In this document: piece by piece, positions 28,901-38,100 of the stretch
Layout: each line of letters opens with the position of its first letter
Numbering within the stretch: the first letter of the stretch is position 1
DNA from: Thalassomonas actiniarum
GTDB lineage: Bacteria > Pseudomonadota > Gammaproteobacteria > Enterobacterales > Alteromonadaceae
Assembly: GCF_000948975.2 (NCBI RefSeq)
Contig: NZ_CP059735.1
Coordinates: 5,206,603 to 5,270,602 of the forward strand
Length of the DNA stretch: 64,000 nucleotides
Direction: 5' to 3'
Program-made: the position numbers and the translations under genes
The notes under the pieces: generated by a model
Database searches by the model: none
What the model was told of the DNA's origin: nothing
What the model saw: the letters and a program-made list of their open reading frames with translations, nothing else

Positions 28901-31900
28901 AACGCCTGATCTTGGCTCTCAGGTACCGGCAAGGCTTTACGGTCAACTTTGCCATTGGTGGTAAAAGGCATGTTATCGAGTATCTGGATAACAGCAGGCA
29001 CCATATGTTCAGGCAGGGCCGCCGATAAGTTTTGCCTCAAGCTTTCCCTTACCCGGGCCGGTTCCTGCTCCGTTTGCTCTAAAGTGACATAGGCAACCAG
29101 CTGCTTCAGATCCCGGGTATCTTCACGCAAGAGCACAACCGCAGAATTAACTTGTGGCTGGCTCGCCAGCAGGTGTTCGATTTCTCCCAATTCCACCCGG
29201 AAACCGCGAATTTTCACCTGGTCATCAATACGGCCGATATATTCAATTTGACCGTCTTGCTGGTAACGCACTAAATCCCCGGTGCGGTATAACCTTTCCC
29301 CCGACCAGGGTGCTGAAATAAAGCGCTCTGCAGTTAAGGTCTCTTTATGCAGGTAACCCCGGGCAAGTCCGGCTCCGCCTATATATAACTCCCCTTCGGC
29401 GCCAAAAGGCAGCAATTGCTGCATCTGGTCCAAAACATAACACTGCACATTGGCAACGGGATAACCTATGGTGTGCTTGTCTATCTTATGCTGGTGCCTT
29501 GCACGGGTTGCGGTAATGGTCGTTTCCGTCGGTCCATATAGGTTGTAATAACTGCGGTTATTGGCCCATAAATCGGCGATATCCCTGGGGCAATGCTCCC
29601 CGCCCGTGCCTACGACTTTTAACTTAGGCAACTCCCTATAACGCTGCGCCGCCAGTAGCGCCGCCGGAAAAATGCCATGGGTAATGTCATGTTCCGCCAT
29701 AAACTGTGACAGATCCCTTTGACTATCCGTCAGGTACAAGGTAGCCCCGGCATTAAGGCAAATAAACAGATGGCTGATGGCTGGGTCAAAACTAAAGGAC
29801 ACCAGATGCAGTACACGTGAACTCGCTTCTACCTGAAAATCTTCCAATTCAAAGTAATTAAGATTAACTAAACCGCCATGCTCTACCGCTACTCCTTTCG
29901 GCTGCCCGGTAGAACCTGAGGTATAAATCACATAAGCTAAATCCGTTGCCGCCGCTGAAGAAGACAAAGCCTCCCCTTGCTGCCCTTTAAACGCGTCAAT
30001 GCCTGCTTTGGTATTTTCATCATCCAGCAACACAGTGTCATACGCATAGTCGCCGAGTTTATGTTTCAGCGACGACTGGCTTAATACCAGCTTAAGGCCG
30101 CTGTCGCTGAGCATATAAGCCAGCCGCTGCTCCGGATAGGCGGGGTCTAAAGGCACAAAAGCGCCCCCGGCTTTAAGTACCGCCAGCAAGCTGATCACCA
30201 GCTCAAAAGAGCGCTCCAGGCATAATCCCACCAGAACATCCCGGCCAACTCCGCGGGCTTTTAAATAATGTGCCAGTTGCTCCGCTTGCTGATCCAGGGC
30301 GCGGTAGGTCAGGCTTTGTCCCTCGCAGATCATGGCTATGGCTTCAGGGCTTTTCGCCACCTGCTGCTCAAAAAGCAAGTGGATGCCCGGCGTTTGCGGG
30401 TAATCCCTGGCTGTATCGTTAACGCCGCTCAGCAAAAACTCCTGCTGCTGCGCACTGAGTAACGCCAAATTGCCGACATTGCTCGCCTGCCCGGTTAACA
30501 TATCCTCAAGCAGGATAGTCAGGTTCTGTGCCAGGCCTTGAATGCGCTGGTTACTAAAGAGAGCTGTGTTATATTCAAACACCAGCTCTAATCCGGCTTC
30601 GCTCTCAATGGCATTGAGGGTGAGCTCATATTTCGCCTCCACCCTGTCTTCATCTAGTGGAGTAAAATCAAGCTCCCCTAAGGCAAACTCCTGGCTTTGG
30701 GTGGTGTTCATGGTAAACATGATCTGGAACAGCGGCGAATAACCGAGATCCCGCACCGGGTTCAGGTGCTCCACCAAATGCTCAAAAGGCACATCCTGAT
30801 GCTGTTGTGCTTCCAGGTTGACATCTTTTACCCGGGCAAGGAAATCCGCCAGGCTTTGTTCGCCGCTGCAATCGAGCCTGAGCACCAGGGTATTGATAAA
30901 ACAGCCCACCAGGGGTTCCAGTTCTTTTTGCAGCCGATTGGCTACAGGTGTGCCGATCACTATATCCGCTGTGTTGCTGTGGCGGGACAACACCAGGGAA
31001 AACGCCCCGTGCAACAACATAAACAGGGTGATGTTGTGCTCCAGCGCCAGCGCTTGTAGCTGCTTTAACCTCCCCCCGTCGAGCTGCAGCGAGGTTGTCG
31101 CTCCGGCAAAACCCTGGATTTTCGGCCGGTCAAAGTCCAGCGGTAAGTTATGTACCAAAGGCAACTGATTTAACTGCTGCTGCCAATAAGCCAATTGCTG
31201 CTCAAGCACATCACCGGCTAAAAAGTCATGCTGCCAGCAGGCATAATCGCCGTATTGCAGGCTTAGCGGCTCCAGCGTTACCACTTGCCCGGAAACAGCT
31301 CCCTGATATAGCTGACTGAATTCTTGTAACATCACGCCGATAGACCAGCCGTCGGCAGCAATATGGTGCATGTTAAAGACTAAGGCCCCCCGGGTAGCAG
31401 CCAGTGAGAAATATGTCACCTTAAGCATTAAATCAGCTTTAAGATCAAACACATATGCCCGCTGCTGATTTATTTTTTCTTTCAGTAGCTCGCTTTGCTC
31501 TTCCCCGGAGACAGCGCTCAGATCGATATCGGCCAGGGTAAAATCAAAGTCTTGAACAATGTGCTGTCTGACACCGCTATCGCTGTCGGCAAATACCGTT
31601 CTTAATACCTGATGCCGATGGATAATCTCTGTCAGGGCCGACTCGGCCGCCGCCAGATCAAAGTTGCCGTTCACGATAAAGGCGGCGGGCATATTATAAT
31701 GGCTGCTGCCCCCTTCCATCTGATCGATAAACCACAACCTTTGCTGGGAAAAGGAGGCGGGTAACTCTTTTTTATCTTGGCTAACGGCAGTGACTTGCTT
31801 TCTGACAACACCCGTTTCTGCCTTCTGGATCCGCCGAGCTAATACCTCAAGCACCGAGGATTCAAAAACATCTTTGACCTGCATTTCAATCGCGAAGCGC

Positions 31901-34900
31901 TCGCGGATAGCCGATACCAGACGTACTGCCAGCAGGGAGTGACCTCCCAGCTCGAAGAAAGACGCCGAGGCGCTGATTTCTTTTTCCGTCAAACCCAGCA
32001 AACGGGCAAAAATTTGTGCCAAAGCCAGCTCGGCCTCGCCACTTGGCGCCTGATAAGCAGATGTTAACCGGCCGCTTTGTGCTTCCGGCAAAGCCTTGCG
32101 GTCCACTTTACCATTGGCGGTTAACGGCATTTTATCCAAAAGCACAAAAAATGCCGGGATCATAAAGGCCGGTAACCGCTGCTGAAGCAGCTGTTTTATG
32201 GCATCTTGCAAATCTGCCAATTCATCCCCGGCGTAACCGCTGTAGCCCTCAACCACAAGATAAGCGGCCAGTGCAGGTTCCTGTTGCTCGTTTTCAGTTA
32301 CTAACACCAGGGCATCGAGCACCTGCTCACATGAAGCCAGTACCTGCTCTATTTCCCCCAACTCAATGCGGAAGCCGCGTATTTTTACCTGGTGATCAAT
32401 ACGTCCCAAAAATTCCAGGTTGCCATCTGCCAGCTGACGCACCAGATCGCCGGTTTTATATAAACGCTGCTTGTTTTTTCCGCCGCCCAGGTCAAGTTCG
32501 ATAAACTTTTCCGCCGTGAGCGCCTCCCGGTTGAGATACCCCCGTGCCAGTCCTGCACCGCCGATATGCAACTCCCCGGCAACACCGGGAGGCACAAGCG
32601 CCCCTAGATCATTTAACACATAGGCCCGGGTATTATTGATCGGCCGCCCGATATGCAGACTTTCCTGCTCCGGCTCAAAACTGCCCATGGTGGCACAAAC
32701 CGTTGTTTCCGAAGGCCCGTAGGCATTGATAAAACGGCGGTTTTCAGACCACTTACGGGCATCCCCTTTGGCACAGGCATCCCCGGCCACCACTAAGGTT
32801 TCAACCGAAGACCAGGCCCTGGCATCAAGATGAGGCAAGAGCACAGGCGGTAAAGTCGCATGGCTGATCTGATATTGACTCACCAGAGCGTTTAACGCCT
32901 CGGGCGATTTCACCGTCTGCTCGCTCGCCAGCACTAAACAGGCGCCCCGGGCCAATGCGGTAAAGAATTCTGAGGTGGCGGCATCAAAGGCCATGGAAGC
33001 AAATTGCAATACCTTACTGTTTGCTTCGATAGCAAACTCCCGGATTTGCGCCAGGGCCAGGTTGCATAAACCCTGATGCTCTAACAGCACACCTTTGGGC
33101 TGTCCGGTGGAGCCGGAAGTGTAGATGACATAAGCTAAATGCTCCGCCGTAAGAGTGAGGGAAGCACAGGGAATATTTTCGCTGCTATAGTTGCCAAGCT
33201 CGGTTAATAGCGCGTCATCATCAAGAAGCAACAGCTGGCTGCTGTCTAAGGGAAGCTTTTCAGTCAGGGCTTTTTGCGTTAATACGCAGTTTAAACCGGC
33301 GTCCGCAACCATATATTCCAGCCGGGCACCTGGATAACTGGCATCTAACGGCACATAAGCACCGCCGGCTTTGATGATGGCTAAAATGCCCACCAGCATG
33401 TCGAAGGAGCGGGTCAGAGATATCCCGACTAAGGTATCCGGTTTCACGCCTTTTTGCTCGATAAGGTAACGGGCAAGGCGGTTTGCCCGGCTATTAAGCT
33501 CACCGTAACTCAGCTGCTGGTTTTCCAGGATCAGGGCAGTTGCCCCGGGATCTTTTTCCACCCGCTGTTCAAATAATTCATGGATACACAAGCACTCCGG
33601 ATAAGGGACGGCAGTGTTATTCCAGTCAAGCAGCTGTTGCCGGCGTCCGGCTTCACTGACTACCGGCAAGGCCAGGACATTTTCTTCCGGCTCATTGAGC
33701 AGGGCACCGACTAACAGCTCAAAACTTGAGGCCATGGCCTGGATGGTGCCAGCCTTAAATAAATCCCGGTTATATTCCCATTCCAGGCTGAGTCCTTGCT
33801 CACTTTCCTCAACCGTGAGGGTTAAATCATATTTTGCCTGGCTTTTCTCCTGTGCCAACGGCGTCAGGCTCAACCCCGGTAATTCCAGGCTGGTTTCGTC
33901 ATTGTTTTGCAGCACCAGTACCACCTGGAATAACGGACTGTGCTGTAAATTACGCTCCGGCTGCAAACGCTCAACGATCTGCTCAAAAGGCACCTGCTGG
34001 TGACGGTAGGCATCGAGCAGCATTTGTTTGCTCTGCCCCAGCAGGGTTTTAAATCCGGGAGCGGCAGACAGATCGCAACGCAATACCAGGGTATTGACAA
34101 AAAAGCCGATAAGTCCGGCAACTTCCGCCTGTTCCCGGTTGGCTATCGGGCTGCCGATAACGATATCATTTTCATTACTGTAACGGCCAAGCAGTACGGA
34201 GAAGGCGGCATGCAAGCCCATGAACAGGGTCGCCCCCTGCTCCCGGCAAAGGTTTTTCAACTTCATCAGCTGATCTTGGGCGATAAAACTTTCCACCGCA
34301 TCACCGGCAAAGGTTTGCACCTTGGGCCGGGCATAGTCCAGGGGTAAATTATGCACTTGCGGTAATTGTGCCAGTTGCTTTTGCCAGTAAGAAAGTTGTT
34401 TATCCAGCACTTCCCCTTGTAGCCACTGGCGTTGCCAGTGGGCATAATCGCCATACTGGATCGGCAAAGGCGGCAACACCGCCGCCTGCCCCTGCTGATA
34501 ACCGCTATATAAAGCGCTGAACTCCTTAACCAATACCGACATCGACCAGCCGTCGGCGGCAATATGATGCAAGGTAACCAGTAACACATGCTCACTATCC
34601 GACAACTTCAGCACTTTCGCCCTGAGCATAAGATCATTTTTCAAATCAAAAGGCTGCTGCGCTTCTGTTGCAATACAGCTTGTTAACATCTCTCCTTGCT
34701 CCGGGGATGCCAATCCGGACAGATCTTCCAGCGTCACCCGGATGCGGTCAGCCGGGCGGATCATTTGCCGCGCCTCTCCGGCTTCGTCTTCGACAAAACA
34801 AGTTCTCAGACTTTCATGGCGCTTCAGCAGGGTATTGAAGGCATTTTCCAGGGCAGAAAAGTCCAGCTGCCCGGATAATTTCAACGCCCCGGGCAAATTA

Positions 34901-35103
34901 TAGTGGGCGCTAGAGCCGTCCATTTGCTCAAGCAGCCACAACCTTTGCTGGGCGAAAGACAAGACACAGCCGCTGTCTTGCTCACCGGGCCGCTTGGTGA
35001 TAGCGGGCACCGAAGGTTTGGCTGCTTTAGTTTTGGCCAAACGTTTTTTTAATAATTCACGTTTTTGTTCCAGGGTGAGCGCCTGGCTTGGAGTTTGCTC
35101 CAT
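19978..35103 (-). CDS. NRPS subunit 3: C-A-T x4 with terminal E and TE
   Basis: 5041 residues. Domain order by motif: short basic N-terminal helix (LTLEQKRELLKKRLAKT, probable docking), C (HHIAADGW near 183), A1, T (about 1053), C (1248), A2, T (2104), C (2300), A3, T (3176), C (3373), A4, T with GGDSI (4253), E (HHLMVDGVSW, 4439), TE (GWSLGG, 4856; late His in GKHSDM). A1 pocket reads D-A-S-T-V-A-A-V-C, the Tyr code (also used for beta-hydroxy-Tyr). A2 reads roughly D-P-H-I-G-G-L-I-T and A4 D-T-Q-D-V-G-A-I-T; neither can be assigned. A3 lacks the Asp that binds the alpha-amino group. All four keep the catalytic Lys (NGK). The E before TE predicts a D-configured last residue. The TE releases the chain, probably by cyclisation. 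It starts 19 bases after subunit 2 behind AAGGAA. Confidence 0.95.
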   Translation of the reverse strand: MEQTPSQALTLEQKRELLKKRLAKTKAAKPSVPAITKRPGEQDSGCVLSFAQQRLWLLEQMDGSSAHYNLPGALKLSGQLDFSALENAFNTLLKRHESLRTCFVEDEAGEARQMIRPADRIRVTLEDLSGLASPEQGEMLTSCIATEAQQPFDLKNDLMLRAKVLKLSDSEHVLLVTLHHIAADGWSMSVLVKEFSALYSGYQQGQAAVLPPLPIQYGDYAHWQRQWLQGEVLDKQLSYWQKQLAQLPQVHNLPLDYARPKVQTFAGDAVESFIAQDQLMKLKNLCREQGATLFMGLHAAFSVLLGRYSNENDIVIGSPIANREQAEVAGLIGFFVNTLVLRCDLSAAPGFKTLLGQSKQMLLDAYRHQQVPFEQIVERLQPERNLQHSPLFQVVLVLQNNDETSLELPGLSLTPLAQEKSQAKYDLTLTVEESEQGLSLEWEYNRDLFKAGTIQAMASSFELLVGALLNEPEENVLALPVVSEAGRRQQLLDWNNTAVPYPECLCIHELFEQRVEKDPGATALILENQQLSYGELNSRANRLARYLIEQKGVKPDTLVGISLTRSFDMLVGILAIIKAGGAYVPLDASYPGARLEYMVADAGLNCVLTQKALTEKLPLDSSQLLLLDDDALLTELGNYSSENIPCASLTLTAEHLAYVIYTSGSTGQPKGVLLEHQGLCNLALAQIREFAIEANSKVLQFASMAFDAATSEFFTALARGACLVLASEQTVKSPEALNALVSQYQISHATLPPVLLPHLDARAWSSVETLVVAGDACAKGDARKWSENRRFINAYGPSETTVCATMGSFEPEQESLHIGRPINNTRAYVLNDLGALVPPGVAGELHIGGAGLARGYLNREALTAEKFIELDLGGGKNKQRLYKTGDLVRQLADGNLEFLGRIDHQVKIRGFRIELGEIEQVLASCEQVLDALVLVTENEQQEPALAAYLVVEGYSGYAGDELADLQDAIKQLLQQRLPAFMIPAFFVLLDKMPLTANGKVDRKALPEAQSGRLTSAYQAPSGEAELALAQIFARLLGLTEKEISASASFFELGGHSLLAVRLVSAIRERFAIEMQVKDVFESSVLEVLARRIQKAETGVVRKQVTAVSQDKKELPASFSQQRLWFIDQMEGGSSHYNMPAAFIVNGNFDLAAAESALTEIIHRHQVLRTVFADSDSGVRQHIVQDFDFTLADIDLSAVSGEEQSELLKEKINQQRAYVFDLKADLMLKVTYFSLAATRGALVFNMHHIAADGWSIGVMLQEFSQLYQGAVSGQVVTLEPLSLQYGDYACWQHDFLAGDVLEQQLAYWQQQLNQLPLVHNLPLDFDRPKIQGFAGATTSLQLDGGRLKQLQALALEHNITLFMLLHGAFSLVLSRHSNTADIVIGTPVANRLQKELEPLVGCFINTLVLRLDCSGEQSLADFLARVKDVNLEAQQHQDVPFEHLVEHLNPVRDLGYSPLFQIMFTMNTTQSQEFALGELDFTPLDEDRVEAKYELTLNAIESEAGLELVFEYNTALFSNQRIQGLAQNLTILLEDMLTGQASNVGNLALLSAQQQEFLLSGVNDTARDYPQTPGIHLLFEQQVAKSPEAIAMICEGQSLTYRALDQQAEQLAHYLKARGVGRDVLVGLCLERSFELVISLLAVLKAGGAFVPLDPAYPEQRLAYMLSDSGLKLVLSQSSLKHKLGDYAYDTVLLDDENTKAGIDAFKGQQGEALSSSAAATDLAYVIYTSGSTGQPKGVAVEHGGLVNLNYFELEDFQVEASSRVLHLVSFSFDPAISHLFICLNAGATLYLTDSQRDLSQFMAEHDITHGIFPAALLAAQRYRELPKLKVVGTGGEHCPRDIADLWANNRSYYNLYGPTETTITATRARHQHKIDKHTIGYPVANVQCYVLDQMQQLLPFGAEGELYIGGAGLARGYLHKETLTAERFISAPWSGERLYRTGDLVRYQQDGQIEYIGRIDDQVKIRGFRVELGEIEHLLASQPQVNSAVVLLREDTRDLKQLVAYVTLEQTEQEPARVRESLRQNLSAALPEHMVPAVIQILDNMPFTTNGKVDRKALPVPESQDQAFFIAPETAAEIRLAAIWGELLAIDGKKIGRNGNFFALGGHSLLCVRLAAEVNEVFGRELAVKTIFEYPVLQALAERIEQDSQDVQQFAPVAIGRNRETYEASFAQQRLWFLDQMASDSSQYNIASAFRLSGTFDLVAAETAFRQIIKRHEPLRTVFASDGHKPVQIIKEDVDFSLKVIDLTEVDAGGQKHQVSQAITYDSELSFDLTRELMLRARVYTLSASESVLLLNVHHIAADGWSMGILVNEFVHFYRAALAGENAELSPLSLQYVDFAHWQNSQLSEAHLAPKIQFWLEKLRDIPQVHGLPLDQPRKELEHRQGAQVSQIIPATLTRKMKDFSLKQQASLFMTLQSAFAIHLARWSNETDIVMGSPSAGRSQKAFHGLIGLFLNTQVFRTDLGDNPTFIELLSTTRQEHLLAGDYNDVPFELLVEHLNPVRSLKHTPVFQVLINMNNTPGTDVSFPGLNFSSYEEEKGFENKYDLTLYINEYQEQGEDLIRLDWVYDSGLFNAEHIELAAREFNALLTALMQTPETSVFSHAWSAAASWQRLPETDSVQEMPAEGKPENILSLFEAQVARGGDRDAVVTQDSRLSYRELNQQANQLAALLQDKYHIGLNSRVAFAMTRSVDRVVAMLAILKAGAAYVPLTQELPIARIAMMLEDSQASLVLTDVETSAWAAEFTSLAEVLVINDDAVIMQRQVYPGENLACPGIGEQTLSHMIFTSGSTGRPKGVLGNHGALYNRVSWMHQAFPYLQEERAAHITSMAFIRGVWELWVPLCGGVALELFDRDVVKDPKAFLQQLTERGVTRMVTAPSLMRAIDAYLRVEPEFSARLRYWFVSGEALATSLAHQFVERLPETQFVNLYGSTEVLSDVLFYGVTGRETQAYVPLGQAISGVATTVVDRSGNPVPPGMVGELVVVGKSVTLGYAGLKELTKQQFINTPAGRGYRTGDLVRITGQGQVSYLGRIDHQLKIRGYRIELSEVESHLMQLHFIQDVVVMPYGDEPALAAYFTLKQPVSVDEGNIQSLIRTELSTRLPAYMLPSVFIPLKEWPLTPNGKVNRKALPEPDHAHLAQDYQAPESEGEKALAAIWSSLLSVEEQVLGLKANFFELGGHSLLSVRLIAEIKQAFNKALAVRDIFEHPLLGQLAGLIAQTPEMLDGGKIKPVSALLKQLPTSFSQQRLWFLDEMDGGSAHYNIPFALKVEGDFCPEIAREVFNRIVARHEPLRTVFSSTEGGEATQIIMEQAEINFAQHDLSDLAAQEQDHRLRELISADQSGLFDLSRDVMLRASYLKIAEHQGVLLINVHHIASDGWSTRLIIKEFSSLYHALSAKESPELPELALRYSDYAHWQRHWFSEHVLKDQLSYWQQQLSGLPQVHHLPLSGVRPQYQTFAGAEYSWSLSSELSQKLKQFAAEQQISLFMLLHGAFSLVISRNSGESDIVVGTPVANRQQKELESLVGFFVNTLVLRLDCSPELSLQQYLERVKQVNLDALAHQDTPFEYLVEQLQPQRSTAYSPLFQIMFSMDTNEDVSLTLPEVALSLIEPEEVSAKFDLTLNAVDMGDQLAFDLEYNSDLFAPQQIQRLAQHIGVLLENIVSDGSQLQRKLQDITVLPRQEQEYLVQTLNQNADFDSQPLAIHQLVSQQALKTPDNTAVFCHEQGLSYRELEQRANQLAYHLCQQGVEADSLVGICLERSLDMMVSLLAILKTGAAYVPLDPAYPAARLAYMMQDSGMQYLVTRSDIRVLPEQQKVTAICIDENKVQQLWRSGEYEGEVPQQWRPDSLAYVIYTSGTTGQPKGVMIEHGSASLHVQVMKEYLQLKGQDNVLQFASVSFDTFIEQTFAALATGACLHLRDDKVWSSEDFYRYSDRHQITVTDLSPAYLMELLRESELSSSYWQQTSLNRVVVGGEALPLGILSRWQQLGLADTCRLFNAYGPTEATITSSISEIDVARSWLPIGKALTGRALYVLDNNLQLVPFGATGELYIGGPCLARGYLNQAQLTDERFISWELPNGQALRLYRTGDRVRYLADGQLAFAGRVDEQVKIRGFRIELAEIEEQLSLLAEVSGVVVLARDDGDQPTRLVAYLLLNGNGNGNGDGKQAIEGIRSELAKVLPAYMLPSVYLVLPEFPLMPNGKVDKSALPEPEDNGGDGDYQAASNEAEFTLVRLWSELLNQEAETLSVNANFFALGGDSILSIQLVSKARQVGLTLSVKDIFEFQSIRALAAKVKTNKQVLAPQKAVEGELALLPIQHDFFSDETELHHYNQSVLLTLDTQLEPEHLRQMVTALYQRHDALRLRFEKTDDGWRGYHQAFDQQMLDSTLVFQPLPGEDFSVLTPYAQQAQLSLSLSDGPMFKVVHFTNNSNDSRLLLIIHHLMVDGVSWRILLEDVDTLLSSQDPTQPKVLADKTSSFQQWGAFLQDYAQSESLKQERSYWLETLSLPLATSIAPPDSGPEALAGQTQLANAGFELTQELTGQLLAQSGQGARLSINELLIAALWLGMQRWNGQAALQLDLEGHGRESLTEQLDLSQTVGWFTSLYPLRLNDGDGYGEGNLEQLTTKVKQAYREIPHHGIGYGILKYLSQDAAFANLPESAVLFNYLGQFDQVTRDNDGLSVAGEDVGLAMSENRRQTHELTINALISSACLKFDLGFNLAQHSQSSIEQLLVLIKTALTELIDFQGEMPEGLESESLMVSPAEAGGQGDDEDLSACIIKLNQSQAQTNIFCLHPLGGTVSCYADLATEVEDQAAFYGIQTPALATELRFLTIESLAAYYVEGIMAVQASGPYVLLGWSLGGSLAYEVAVQLAARGQEIAYLGLFDEAPVLDSTDAEPALWYQRIKGLFEDEFDWSPIETCTQDAGIAALVQQAMTNGFAPDGIEAEVMSRYFRYLVDTSLALNQYQAKSSSLPLELFKVAKPVSENNALADYGWSDISSGEIEIVDVEGKHSDMVKQPYVSALAKRLKLSLERLNNQTEIVI
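22612..22641. repeat. hexanucleotide microsatellite in NRPS subunit 3
   Basis: Tandem ccgttg units, the first imperfect (ccgtcg), encode the run NGNGNGNGDGK in the C-terminal subdomain of the fourth adenylation domain. Because the unit is six bases, gain or loss of copies changes loop length without shifting frame. Confidence 0.8.
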
Positions 35104-35122
35104 TATGCTTTCCTTATTCTTA

Positions 35123-38100
35123 TTATTCTTCTGTCTGCAACGCCAAATAACGGTCTAACTCTTCATCACTGAGATCTTCGATGGCCAACTCTCCCGAGAG
35201 TAATTTATTCATCTGGATTTGCTCATCCAGGGAGGCGGCCAGCTCAGACACGGTTTGCAGATTAAAAATCTCTTGCATAGCCAGCTCCAGGGCAAAAACC
35301 TGGTTAACTTGTGTGACCAGGCGCGTAGCTAATAAAGAATGCCCCCCCAGATCAAAGAAGTTGTCGGTCACCCCAACTCTTTCCAAGCCGAGAATTTCCT
35401 GCCACAGCTCACACAAGGCCTGTTCGGTTGCCGATACCGGCGCCACATAATCAAGACCTGCTTGCTGCCAAACCGGCTCAGGCAGGGCTTTAACATCCAG
35501 CTTGCCGTTTGCCGTGAGCGGCAAGGCGGCTAACGGCATATAGGCGCCCGGCAACATGTACTCGGGCAAGCTTTGCTTTAACCAAGTACGCAAATTGGCA
35601 ATCACATCCGGCTGCTGCTCACCTGCGGTGACAACGTAAGCGGCCAGGCGTTTATTGCCCCCTTCATCTTCTTTGGCCAGCACCAGGGCATCGCGCACCG
35701 CGTAATGCTCTCTTAACTTTTGTTCAATTTCTCCCAGCTCAATGCGAAAGCCGCGAATTTTCACCTGATGATCTATACGTCCGACAAACGCCAGGTTGCC
35801 GTCATCAAGCCAGCGCACCAGATCGCCGGTTTTATACAAGCGCTCTCCCGGAGCATTGGCAAAAGGATGCTTGATAAATTTTTCTGCGCTCAGTTCAGCC
35901 TGGTTTAAATAGCCTCTGGCCAGGCCTTCACCGCCGATATAAAGCTCGCCTATCACCCCTTTGGGTACCAGGTTCAGGTGTTTGTCCAGGATCACCAATG
36001 AACTGTTGTTTAAGGCTTTGCCGATAGGGATCGTTTTATCCCCGCCGTCAAATGTCGTGACATCGAAGCTGCTGGCGATCACGGTCGCCTCTGTCGGCCC
36101 ATAGGTATTTAACAAACGGATCCCTTGCCCGGCATTTTGTTGCCAGCGAGTCAGATGCGCGGGAGAAATCGCTTCGCCACCGACAATTACCTGTCTTAAG
36201 GAAGTATTTTGCACCCGGGCGGCCAGCGATTCTTCTTCGGCCAATTGGTGCCAGTAGGCTGTGGGCAAGCTGGCAAGGGTAATTTGATGCCTGTCCACCA
36301 GCTGCCAGAATTCAAAAGGCGCCAGCACCTGATCACCGCCTGGCAGGACCAGGGTGCCGCCGCTCAGTAATGACAGGGTCAGCTCTTCCACCAAAATATC
36401 AAAGGATAAGGAAGAAAACTGCACCAGCTTGTCGTTGGCGGTCATTTGATATTCTTCCGCCGCACCGGCCCGGTATGACTGCCAGTTTTGATGGCTGACC
36501 ATCACCCCTTTGGGCTGTCCGGTGGAACCTGAGGTGTAAATAACATAAGCCAAATCATCCGCCCCGGAGGTCGTTGCCGTAACCGGCAGATCTGTATCCT
36601 CATAATCATTGACGCAGCTCGTCACTGCTTCCCGGTCCAGGTATACCGCCTGCTCCTCGCTGATCGGTGTTTGCAGGGTGCTATCGGTTAATATCGCCTC
36701 TAACTCGGCATCTGCCAGCATATAAGCCAAACGCTCTGCCGGATAACCGGGATCAAGCGGCACATAGGCGCCGCCCGCTTTCAGCACGGCTAAAATACTC
36801 ACCACCATATCGATTGAGCGCTTAAGGCAAATCCCCACCAGCCGACCCGGTTTTATCCCCTGCTGATTTACCAGGTAACGGGCCAGGCGGTTCGCCCTGG
36901 CATTTAATTGTGCATAGCTTAGTTCCTGCCCGGCAAGTTCCAGGGCAATCGCCTGCCCCTGCTCGCGCACCCGCTGTTCAAACACCTCGTGGATACAAAG
37001 GTTATCGCCTTTATCCACCCGGCCTGAACTGAGTTGTTGCCCGGCCTGGTCTTGTGCGATAAACGGCAGTTTAAAGACATTTTCTTGCGGCCGTGCCAGC
37101 AAGGCCGCCACAAGCGCTTCAAAATGCGCCGCCATTGCGGTGATGGTTTGTTCTTTAAATAAATCCGTGTTGTATTCCCAGTGCAGCACCAGTTGCTGAT
37201 CTTTTTCTTCCGCCGTCAGGGTGAGATCGAACATGGCCAGCTCGTTTTCCTCGGCAACAGGAGTTAAGGTCAACTCAGGTAATACCAGCTGCTGCTGTTC
37301 ATTGTTTTGCAGCACCAACATCACCTGAAACAACGGGCTGTGCTGCAGGCTTCGCTCGGGCTGCAGCCGTTCCACCAGCTGCTCGAACGGCACCTGCTGA
37401 TGGGCATAGGCGTCCGTCAGCATCTGCTTGCTCTGCTGCAATAAAGCAGCAAAACCCGGCTCTTGTGACAGATCGCTACGCAGCACTAAGGTATTGACAA
37501 AAAAGCCGATCAGCTTGGCAACTTCCTGCTGCTCCCGGTTGGCAATCGGACTGCCGATAACAATATCCCGTTCATTACTGTAACGCGCCAGCAACACGGA
37601 AAAGGCGGCATGCAAACCCATAAAAAGGGTTGCCCCCTGGCCCCGGCACAAGGTTTTTAAAGCCGTGAGCGGCTCCCGCCCCAGGCGGCTGCTGACGGCT
37701 TTTCCGGTAAAACTCTGGGCCGCAGGGCGACTGTAATCCAGGGGCAGGCCATGAACCACAGGCAGGTCCGCCAGCTGCTGTTGCCAATAGCCGAGCTGCT
37801 GCTCCAGTACTTCATCTTTCAGGTATTGCCTTTGCCAATGGGCATAATCGGCATATTGCACCTCCAATGCAGGCAAAGCACTGGCCTGCCCGCGGCTATA
37901 GGCGGCATAAAGGGCAGAAAACTCCTTGATCAGCACAGACATCGACCAGCCGTCTGAGGCAATATGGTGCATGGTCACTACCAACACATGTTGCTGAGGC
38001 GCGCATTTGATCAGATGTACCCTGAGCATTAAGTCCTGGCTCAAATCAAATACTTTACTGCCTTCAAGGGCAATTTGCTCCTTAACCGCCTGCGCCTGCT